Shown: positions 42,019 through 52,700 of the stretch, in pieces | How positions within the stretch are numbered: the stretch's first letter is position 1 | Layout of the letters: the number at the start of each line of letters is the position of its first letter | NCBI RefSeq assembly: GCF_905475395.1 | Contig: NC_058338.1 | Coordinates: 1,861,001 to 1,925,000 of the forward strand | Length of the DNA stretch: 64,000 bases | Source of the DNA: Chrysoperla carnea | Lineage: Eukaryota; Arthropoda; Insecta; Neuroptera; Chrysopidae | Reading direction: 5' to 3' | Made by a program: the position numbers and the translations under genes | The notes under the pieces: model-generated | Seen by the model: only the letters and a program-made list of their open reading frames with translations | Databases searched by the model: none | Told to the model about the DNA's origin: nothing

Positions 42019-44446
42019 ATGCGGATTCCACATACGATAAATAAAGTTACCTACGATTTATATAAACCGTCATTAGAATCGTTAAATTTAAAAGATGAAG
42101 TTGGTCGACAATTACGGGTCGAAGACTATATGTGGGATGTGGAATTATTTCCAACATTGGCTCATCTATGTTTACGTATCTTATTGGATAAATTTCAAGA
42201 ACGGCAATATTTAAATCGTTTGCCATGTAAAGATGTCGATTTTTTATTTGAACATTTACCAACGACCTTACCAATGGAATTAACGATTCCATTGATACCA
42301 GTAAGTTACATGCCTTTTCGGTGGACATCCTGAATAATTTCCAAGATCAGGGGTTGTCCATAAATCACGTCACGCTTTTTCTGGGCTTCAAACATCCGGC
42401 TTCCTTCCAAAAATGCGATTTACTATAAAGCATTGCGGCTGGGATTATTGTAAAATTGATACTAGATTAAATTTAGAAAATTTCTAGGATGGAATCTATT
42501 GGAAACGCAGTTATTTAGCACGTTGGACCGATTTTAATGAAATGCTACGAATGGATCGTATGAATTGGAAAGTGGCTTACATTGAACGTCATATGCAAGA
42601 TTTTTTTGAAAATATTCAACCTGAATACTATGTCGATGCAGATTTTCAACATTTTTGGTTGTTAGTACGTCCCTACGTCAAACGTTTAGTAATCCGTCAA
42701 TTGTTACAAGAGAAACTACGTGCGGCCGAAGAAGATACCCGTAAACTAATCCACCATATTGATTTTAGCCTGATATTAAAACATTTTCATAATGTTACCG
42801 AATTAGATTTAATTTTTGGACCACGTAATATTAAAGAGAATTTTCGATTTGAGTATTTTGAATTGTCGATTGACGATATTAAACATTTAGCGAGTGGTAT
42901 TAATTGTATGCCTAACATGCAAATTTTTCGTTTACATCGTAGCAAATTATATGACGAGCATGTACAGGCGATTGTTCAAGCTTTTGTTAAACATAATAAA
43001 ACTTTGTTAGAAATGGATTTTTCCCATTGTAAAATTGGCAACAAGGGTGCATATTATTTTGCTGAGCTAATACGAAAACATCCCACTTTAAATAAATTAA
43101 TATTATGTAATAATTTAATCACACAAGAGGGGATATTAAGGTAATTTATTTATCGATATTTATTCGAAGGTCAAACGAAGAAGAGTGGGGATATACATTA
43201 TAAATTCGAATACAATATACAAGGTGCTATTTCAGGTCACAATTCGAGCGCCAAGATTTCATTCAAGGAGAGTCTATGAATGCTTCGAGAATCTGAATCG
43301 CTTCGCACTGATTAACACAGTCAAGCTGATCTAGGCCACTCTGACGTTAAAGAAAACGATACAGCGAACTCGTTAGCAAAAAAGGGGGTCTCGAACGCCC
43401 CCTTCACCTGAGTCTGTCATTCCAATAGCAAAATGCTCCGTAATTTATCAAATCAAGGAAAGGATACGACAAGTTAGGAAATTTGACTGTCCTGTATATT
43501 GTCAGGTTTATAATGTTTGCGCCCGAATCCTTGAATCTATAAATTCTGAGAGAAATCCTGGTAGTCGTGGAGTCTGGCCTTAACAGAATTCTATAGCTTC
43601 ATCTACTTAAAATAGCATCTCTTATCCGGAGACGTCTTGCCTTCGAGCTTTTACGGTACCCCTCTTATGTATTATTATTAAGGAGGTACTTTTTGGAAAG
43701 ATTTTCAGACACATGACATAAAAGTTCATTCCTCGTTTTCTCCTACGTTGTCGCTTGCCGTAGAAGTATCAAACATATAAAAATTTATTTTTGAATTTTA
43801 AGCATAACGTTTGTATTACAATCAACCGAAACATGTCCCTTAAAACACTTGGATCTTCGATTGAATCCATTAGGACCTGAAGGTTTTAAAACAATTTTTT
43901 CATGTTTAATACGAAACGAAGTACGGCCAAATGAATTGGTTGTAGCTGATGTAGGTTTTACGGAAACCGAAGCAATTATTTTTGGAGATGTTATATTACC
44001 GTTGAATAAATCCTTGGAATATGTTGATATTAGTAACAATGCATGTGGAATCGAAGGGGGTAAGGTGAGTTTATTTTTAGAAGTCTTACCACCAGGCAAA
44101 ACTAACATTACTTCAACGTGGACTTTATATCGAAAGTATATGAAGTCCACGTTGATTAGCAATGATTAGCTTATGATTTTTTTAGGCAATAGCAAGAGGG
44201 CTAGAAAGAAATACTCAAATATTGTACATGGATTATCGAGCTTGTGGATTTGATGGTACTTCGAAATATACAATAAAAAAATTATTACATCGTAATAATT
44301 GTTTGAAACATAAACGTGTTTTTAATGAGGACGATGTCGAAGAAGAAGATGAAGTCGAAATAAAATCCCTAGAAGATGTAACAGTTGTAGAAGATGAACT
44401 GGACGAGGAAGAGGAAGAAGAACAATCAAACGATGATGATTATTAA
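42019..44446 (+). CDS. TCTE1: TCTE1 / DRC5, leucine-rich-repeat subunit of the nexin-dynein regulatory complex
   Basis: Four exons: 42019-42300, 42488-43140, 43803-44064 and 44186-44446, giving 485 residues (human TCTE1 is 501). DRC5 belongs to the axonemal nexin-dynein regulatory complex and is needed for sperm flagellar beating in mice. The N-terminus has LAHLCLRILLDKFQER and FLFEHLPTTLP. Next come a WTDFNEM...RHMQDFFENI region and a series of leucine-rich repeats from about residue 185 (TELDLIF, MQIFRLHRSKLYDEHV, LLEMDFSHCKIGNKGA, LNKLILCNNLITQEGI, KHLDLRLNPLGPEGF, LEYVDISNNACGIEGG). The C-terminal 50 residues are almost all Asp and Glu, unlike the mammalian protein. The ATG at 42019 is preferred to an upstream in-frame TTG. 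An AATAAA lies at 44459. Confidence 0.9.
43490..43665 (+). mobile_element. LINE family E fragment (E2) in DRC5 intron 2
   Basis: Contains TTCTATAGCTTCATCTACTT, AAAATAGCATCTCTTATCCG and GACGTCT-type blocks shared with E3 at 45895 and, in part, E4 at 54365. It is short, old and non-coding. The adjacent piece 43185-43440 is also GC-richer, but I cannot assign it. Confidence 0.55.
44113..44155. repeat. hairpin with 18-base arms in DRC5 intron 3
   Basis: TCAACGTGGACTTTATAT (44113-44130) pairs with ATATGAAGTCCACGTTGA (44138-44155), with one mismatch and a 7-base loop. It starts 48 bases after the exon 3 donor. Confidence 0.75.
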
Positions 44447-44989
44447 ACATTTTTTGAAAATAAATTCACTGAAAAAAAAAACAATGTGTTATTTTATCTG
44501 TATCTCTTTTACAATGTCTTTTTTTACGCTCTCCAGGAACAGGTAAAGGCTTTTAGCGGATAAACCGATTAAAAAAACAATTAATTTAATTGGAAATCAA
44601 TTTATTTTACTTTTAAATTATAAAAAAATTTAAATCTATTTTGTTTTTTTTGTGATTAAATATTCTTTTAAATTAAAATTTCTAAAAATAAAATTTTTAA
44701 TTAATGTGGGAGCATTTTTTTCACTAAAAATTGTTACTAAAATCATAATTCGTTCCAGTAATATATACTTATATCAATGAGATGGGAACCAGGGGAAATG
44801 AGAAAATAGCATAAGGATTTTAAGGAAATTAGATATGTTGAACGAATTTACATTTATCGATCGAGCGGTGACCTGTAATGCTGCGTGTGTAGTACTCATG
44901 GAAGTGTACAAAAAAAGAAATGAGTCCCAGGTTTTGGTTAAAATATTTCTGTTTGCTCATTCATTTAAGCATATATTTATATTTATGTC

Positions 44990-45215
44990 ATATGATCCCG
45001 AGGGGGACGTAGGGCTTCAACAAATGCTCGCCAACGAACTCGATTCTGTGCCATGGACTTGACTTTTCCCCAGGATTTGCCTTCTTCAGTAATTTCTTGG
45101 CCCATTCTTCTTTTTCATTAGGGGTTAGACTCAAGTGCTTCTTTGGCAATGCTGTTGTTTCGCTTGAGTGTGTGACTAATCGAACCACATTTGCGTTGCT
45201 TATTGGTGCGTGCAT
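44990..45215 (-). mobile_element. LINE family C fragment C2
   Basis: The minus strand carries the same C-terminal ORF2 end as C3, with GTCCCCCTCGGGATC at its 3' end and TTGGCAATGCTGTTG (on +) further in. It has a roughly 35-base internal gap relative to C1. Confidence 0.75.
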
Positions 45216-45894
45216 TTAAAAATATCTTTGCGAAATCTCTCAAAATGTTTGAAAAATTCCGTTTTATTTAAAATTCAATTAATTTCTGCACATTTTTGTA
45301 TTTTTTACACTTTTTTCGACTTTCTAATACAAACATATTTCAACCAAAACTTTAACTCGGAATTTAAGGTTTCTTTCGCGAACTTTTTGTACATTGAATT
45401 TATATAAAATATATATTTGATTACGCACACATAACAGACAAGAAAAGGGGAACACAAGTGACGAGGGAAGGATGGGATGTGATCAGTTTTAATGGGATAC
45501 AACGAAGCGAAAAAGCATTGAACTAAATAGTCTTCTAAAAATAATATATCACGATTAATTCATTGAAATCGAATTTTTTTTAAACCACAATTGAGTGAGT
45601 TAATTGTTGAAATACCATGTATAGACGAATCTCACAGAAGGTTAAATTTTTCTTAGATTTATTTATCTTGTTACGAATTTCAATGAACTAGTTTGGAACA
45701 AAAGGACACCAAATGTGGGCAAATGAGTTAAAAAAAAAAAATAAAATAAAATAAATAAATACAAAAAAATTACACATTTTTATATACATAGTTTTTTTTT
45801 TTAAAAATGAATCTCGTACCCCCCACCCCAACAAATGGAAATTATCAAAATAATGCCAATATTTAAATTTCAGTTTTTATTCCTGCAAATTACT

Positions 45895-46130
45895 CCGAAA
45901 ATATGTGTAGGGCGTCAGGTTTAGAATGTCTGGTGTCCGAAGCCTTAGATACATCAATCTTGGGAGAAACCTGAGTGGCATCTGGCCTTGATAAACTCCT
46001 AAATGTTCATCTGCATGAAATAGCATCGCTTATCCGTAGACGTCTCTCCTTCGGGTGACAGGTTAATCCCAAGGAGGAGCACAGTGGCCCCCTTAGACTA
46101 GGTGACATAGAAATAACAATGATATCACCC
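45895..46130 (+). mobile_element. LINE family E fragment E3
   Basis: Contains CATCTGCATGAAATAGCATC, GCTTATCCGTAGACGTCT and CTCCTTCGGGTGA, related to E1 and E2. Non-coding. Confidence 0.55.
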
Positions 46131-46563
46131 TCTCTCCTCTCTCCCTGCTTTTCAGACAAATATTTTCGACATTATTTAAATCTATTCGGATTAATTTACA
46201 TGTATAAAATAAAAGAAGGCTACTGGAGCCTTAAATTTTGGATTCATAGTTCCAAACGTATGGGGTAGAGATCACAAACAAATATTTTTTTAAAATAATC
46301 TTTCGAACCGTAACTGTTTTTCTAAGTAACCAATCGAACATTCTAAATATAATGCTGAAAGAAATAGAAACATTGGTTAGAAAAATTAATTATTGGAAAA
46401 ATTCAGGTTCCAAAAACGTCAACTTTGAATTACGCGCCATTTATAATGTCATGATTTGACATTTAAAACAAAATGGCCGTTCTTTAGTAGACAACTGGAT
46501 ATTAAGCAGTCAGTATTCGTATAATGAGCATTTTGCTCATGCTTGATTTAAAACATAATAAGC

Positions 46564-46649
46564 GGGGAGCTCGTAAAATTGTACTTACACGGATTTTCGA
46601 AATTTCGTTATATGAAATCGTTAAATAGTTTTACTGTCACGGGCTCCCC
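46564..46649. mobile_element. MITE family K, copy 3
   Basis: An 86-bp unit with ends GGGGAGCTCGT and ACGGGCTCCCC (one mismatch). It lies next to the likely XNP poly(A) signal. Confidence 0.75.
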
Positions 46650-46660
46650 ACTTAAATTGT

Positions 46661-46666
46661 TTTATT
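46661..46666 (-). terminator. candidate poly(A) signal of XNP
   Basis: TTTATT on + gives AATAAA on the gene strand, about 95 bases after the stop. Confidence 0.45.
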
Positions 46667-46760
46667 TACAACTCAAAAAGGACGTTATTATTGGAACACC
46701 CTTTAAAAAAATATAGATTCTAAAAAATTTACCTTACAAAAGAGTTACATCTGTGCCACT

Positions 46761-49700
46761 TTATTGTTGCATCATACTTGTATTCGGTTGTGGAAATGCT
46801 GGTCGCGGTTGTGCCATTCCAAATTGAGGTTGTGGAAATGCAGAATGTTGGAAACCTCCTAATAAAACAAACAAATAAATTATAAATTTTTATAGCGCCT
46901 CCTATTTGTTGTGATCGGTTCTAAAAACTTACCAGGACCAAATTGATAAACTTGCTGTAATAAAATTGGTATACTTTGTTGTATTTGTAAATCAGTCCAT
47001 GTAGGATTCCGTTGCCGTAGCATAACTTCCAATGCCCGTGACGTGTTTTGTATTTCAATTTGAAATTGATTATTGAAATTATTTGCAATATTATCTAAAA
47101 AAAAAAAAACAAAAAGGCGTTCTTTATTAAACAAAAAATTTGGTTATCCCGGACAAAAAATATAGGCGAATCGAATTTAGAAGGATATATGGTGCAATCC
47201 GAGTGAGCGAAGAAGAAATCCAGGAGATCCTGAAGGGAGAAGATATTGTGAACTTCATCAAATCATAAAAACTCAGCTGGTTCGAACATGTACAAAGAAT
47301 GGAGAATGGAAGGATGCCCAAAAAAATATTGCATGCCAAAGTGTACGCCATACGAAGAAGAGGAAGGGCTCGACTCAGATGGTTGGAACAACGACCTGAA
47401 GGTGATGCGAGTCACTGGATGGGGATCCGCTGTTAAGGGCCGAGCCATCTGGAGTAGAGTGGTCGGAGAGGAGGCCAAAGCCCACTCCGGGATCTTACAA
47501 AGATCTCGATTTTCCAACTTTCCAAATTTTCTAAATATTCAAAACGATTTAAAATAAAAATTCGAACTTACATTGTGGATAATAATTCATCATTGGCGGT
47601 GGTTTTTGTTGTTTTTCATTTTCGAACTCATCCCAAGCAGCTTTACGTTCCTCTTCATCCAATTCTTCATCTTCTTTATGCTCTAACAATGAGTCATGTT
47701 CGTGATATTTAAAGATTTGTTTCGATAATTCTTGTAAAGTTTCCGCTAATAAACGATCTTTGGGTACCATTGGTATAGGTTTTTCTTCTCCTGACATTGG
47801 TGTGAATCTGTAATCCAAAACATTTCGCTGTTTATTATTTCGAACAATATGATCACAAATTGCTTATGAATATTACTTACTTATAAATTTCATTTAAATC
47901 ATTTTGATTATAATGTCGATCGATTTGATGTTCATCGATAACACGTTTTGAGATCGCTAACTTTGTGACTTGACGTTCATAAACTTTTTCCTCCATAGTA
48001 CCCTGCAAATTCAATACAAAAATTTATATAAAATGTCAACAAAATGGCCATATAGGCCTTGATTAGAATTACCATTGCAATAAATCGATAAATATAACAT
48101 GGTTTAGTTTGACCAAATCGATAAACTCGAAATATACTTTGAATATCGTGCGATGGATTCCATGATACATCGAATATAATTACACGATTAGCTGCCACCA
48201 AATTAATACCTAAACCACCGGCTTTTGTCGAAATTAAAAATAATCTGTAACGTAAAGAAAAAATAATAAATTTTATCAGGCGAGCGAAGCGAAAGATTTA
48301 GACATGAAATGAAATGTTGTGGTTCCATATTTATGTCTAGATGTGTTATCAATCATTAAAAAGGGTACAAAAAACTTACCTAGCTCGAATATTGGTAACA
48401 TCGTTAAATGATTTACACCACGTTGCACGATTATCAACCGATGATGAACCATCTAAACGAAAATAATCTAAACCCAAATCCCATGAACTAGAATATTCTG
48501 ATAACCATCCCTGTTGTTCTGACTTATTATGTGATGCATAATCCAATTTATCCAGAAAATATTCGATTAAATCTAATGAGAATAATGATTGTGAAAATAC
48601 CAATCTGTTGGAAAAATTAAAAGAAAATTTTTTAGTTCTTTTGTTGTATGTTTTGATTTACTTATTTTACAGGACCGGATTTACAAGTAAGCGTGCTTAA
48701 GTTGCCTTTAGGTTAAAAAGGAGATCACACCAACTCAGAGGACACACTAAATATTCGAGACTAATGTTAAAAGTGTTCTTTTATATGGATGTCAAACCTG
48801 GAAAGTCTCGCAAAGCATCACCAGACAACTGTAAGTCTTTATCAACAGTTGTCTCAGACACATCCACAACATTTATTGGCCCAACACGATTTCCAATGAA
48901 AACCTGCTTCACACCTGTCACCAAACTCCAGTAGCACACACCATCAAGCAACGCAAATATGGTTGGATTGGTCACACACTCAGGCGAAACAACAGCATTG
49001 CCAAAGAAGCACTTGAGTAGAACCCCCAAGGAAAAAGAAGGGTGGGCCGACCTCGTCATACCTGGCGAAGAACTCTGGAGCAAGAAATTACTGAAGAAGG
49101 CAAATCCTGGAGAGAAGTCAAGTCCATGGCACAGAATCGAGTTCGTTGGCGAGCATTTGTTGAGGCCCTACGTCCCCCTCGGGATATATACCTCCAAATT
49201 ATTACACATCTTATACAAATTAGCCTAAATCCCATCCCTCCCTGTAGGTCTCTAACGCCTACAAGTGGGTGTCGTCACACCCACTTTGAGAGAGACTGCT
49301 TTAAATGATTACGCTTGACTTGTTTTTAAAATCCGTGACCTGATTAAAAAATAAGATAACGTACACTTTATCACCGATTTCTTCACATTTTTTTAAAATC
49401 TTAAAGAACAACAATAATTTAGAACTGTATGTGATGTCTTCCAGCACAGCATCATCCACATGCTTCACCCACCAATCTGAATTAAATTCCTCTTTTTTCT
49501 CTTCAATTATCTTACAATCAGAATCACTACCATCGTTCTTATCAGCTTCTTCAGGAGACGATTCCACATCAGATTCCACTAAAATATACCAAAAACACAA
49601 CATTAGACATAATCGTAGGCGAAATTCACTTTCAACTTCAAATAAAAACTTACTTTGTTTGGCTTTTGCTCGGGTAATTCGTCGTTTCTTTGGTTTTTTC

Positions 49701-52700
49701 TTCTTCGGATTAAAATCACTATCTTCTGAGGATGAGTCTGGTGTTGAAGTTGTATCAGATTCATCGTCACAAATAAATGAATTTATTTCATCACTATCTG
49801 TCATCTAAAAATTTAAACGAAAACATAAAAAAGAATTTCAAATTCGCATAAAAATCGTGGAAGTGTTTTTTTAATATTGAGACAGTATACAGTGTGTCCA
49901 CGGATAGAGATTCTTGATATTTTGTATTAGAGTCAAGATTGTTAATTGTGAGCAACTTTTCTTAGTAACATTTTGTCAATTTATAAAAAGGAAGGATAGT
50001 TTACCAAAATGAAAAACAATGATTCCAACTTTGTGATTACCCTGTAGGTTAGGTTAGGTTAGAGTGGCTGTCCTGGGGTGGGACACACTTAGATCATAGA
50101 TTCATGGATTAGTGGCCCATCCCCGGCCACTACTCCATGAACCATTTGGAGCTGTTTAAGAACAGCAGGAGGGCTTTGACGTCGACTGACTTTAGGTCGG
50201 AGACGTCGTCAAAGAGAGGTTGGCTCAAGTAAGTCCATCTCCTCATGACAAGAGCTGGGCAGTGTTAAAGAAGATGAGACATTGTCTCCTCCTCGTCATC
50301 ACTGTGACAGCTCCTGCAGTAGTCGTGATACACTGCCAGGCCTAAGCGTTCAGCATGCTTGCCGCCCAACCAGTGTCCTGTGATAGCCGTAACAACTATT
50401 CGTGGACACACTGTAAATTCAGAAAATTAAAAACTTTATAATTTTACCTGTTTCGCTCTGTCTCTCTCACATTTATCACTGTAGAATCGTAAGCTGCGTG
50501 GATGCGTCCATATGCGTGATAGTTCTTGAAAATCAGAGAACAATGCAACAGCTTTGCCTCCAGTTAATGATTGAGAACGTTTCGAATAATTTTGTATATA
50601 AATTTCATATAATTTCTCTTGTAATGGATGTAAAGTTAAATACAGCACATATTCTTGTTTTGGTGGTAAAAATGGCGCTAGCACTGAATAATCTCGTCTC
50701 TAGAAAATAAAAAACAAAAAATAATGACTGATAATACGAAAAAGTACTGAAAATTTTTTTGCTAATAAAAAGATTGAGATTTTGCTAATAAACCTTTTTT
50801 AAACTGTTAAAAACGGGAACATCCAATTTGATGATGTAATATTTGTATCACTATACGAAATAACACAAATAATTTTGACAGATATATTCATAGACATCTG
50901 ATTATAATAAATATAAATACTTATTATCTATGGACATATTATACCCAACTGTCTAGACTTAACTAACTGATGGTCTATGACTCATACCAATATGACATCA
51001 CAGCAGGGCTTACCCGCGTTTTAGGTCACGTGATATACAGTTTAAAAATTACGATTTTTAATTTTAATATTTTAAAAGAAAAATGTGCTTTAATGACTCG
51101 AAATCAGAATATTTAAGTATATTTTTACATAAATTTTAACTTTTTTCAAATTTCATGATTTATTTTTGACTAACGATAAAACCCTATTATTTCATAATTT
51201 AAAAAAAACAAATGTTATATGCGGCGCTGTTTTTATCACGCGATAGACGAAGGAAAAGACACCTCCCCTCCCCCCGTTCCGCTAAGAATATGACACTTAC
51301 CTGTACAACACCATCCAATAACTTGTGTAAAACATGCGATCGTCGTTTCATAATTTCAATATCATGCGGTGTTGAATCGATATATTGCCCGTTAACGATT
51401 GGATTCACAAAACGATTTGTATATTCTTTATACGTTCCTAATAAATTCGGTTTTACAAATTGTATCATACAATAATACTCTTTTAAATTATTTTGTAACG
51501 GTGTTCCCGTTAATACGATTCGTCGTAACGTAGCGATTTTATTCATTGCAACACTAATCCGTGCTTTTTCATTTTTTAATAAATGTCCTTCATCACAAAC
51601 GACTAAATCGGGTCCGGGATTAATCAGACCCGTTTGTAAACGATTTAATACTGGTTTACGAATACGTTTATTTGTTGTACACGATAAATTTCGAAACATT
51701 TCGTAGCCGATTACAAGAACACCACCGTTATCATGCCATTCTTTGATCTTATACGATCGATCAACCATTTTTTTAAATTTCGTTATTTCATAAACATCCA
51801 CGTCATTACCGCCGTTAATTTTCGATAGCCAAATATTAAATTCATTGACCCAATTCAAGACGGTACTTAAAGGACACACAACCATCACGGTTTTGATGTT
51901 GGTTTCTTCGTGGGTCAATAAAGTGTGAATTAGTGTAACGACCTGTAACGTTTTACCCAAACCCATGCAATGTGCAAGAATACAACCGGATCCTTTGCTT
52001 TCCTTCGAATGTTCTAACGATTCAAAACAACAATCCCACATAAATTTAATACCATTCGCTTGATGTGGTTTTAGGGTGGATACTAATTTTGGATGAACCG
52101 AAACTAGATCCTTCTTTTCATCGGGATCAAAATCTAAGACGACTTTATCCAATTTCGATTTTTCAAGTAAATGATTTTTACATATTTCATTGTACATTTT
52201 TTGACGATCTGCGATACGTTTTCGACGTTCCATTTCTTCTTTTGTTGCACTTTTCGTTTTTGATGAGAGCTCATCTTTTCCTAATAGCTTTCGGATTTTC
52301 TTTCGTCGTTGTCCCTTGCTATCGTTTAATTCATTATCGCTGCTACTATCGTTACTATTGTCCGCGGTTTTAATACGTCGTCGAACTTTTTTCTTCTCTT
52401 TATCATCTTCACTTTTATTTTTCTTGGCGTCTTCTTCAGATTCACTAGAATTGCTTGACGCCCCTTCTTCGGGTAGTTTTGATTTCGTTGGATAAAAATC
52501 TTTATCGGATTCATCGGATGTTACAACCCGAGTACGTTTCTTTTTATTTGTAGCTGGTTTATCAGATTCTTCATCAGGTTCAACCGTTTTACTAGACTTT
52601 TTCTTGTCGTCTTCTTCGGATTCACTTTCGGGTTGTTTAAAATCTTTATCGGATTCATCGGATGTTACAACGCGTGTACGTTTCTTTTTATTTGTAGCAA

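Larger units (their letters stand above)
44447..46760. other. convergent spacer between DRC5 and XNP
   Basis: Holds the DRC5 poly(A) signal (44459-44464), LINE C2, a short repeat shared with 37465-37505, LINE E3 and MITE K copy 3. AT-rich elsewhere; no exon seen. Confidence 0.6.

Noticed and set aside
47288-47557. 89-codon plus-strand frame in an XNP intron
   Set aside because: Belongs to the LINE D fragment in broken frames; not a gene.
50046-50066. TTAGG units as a possible internal telomere or end-of-chromosome signal
   Set aside because: They are short tails always joined to the LINE B 3' end at three loci, so they belong to the element.
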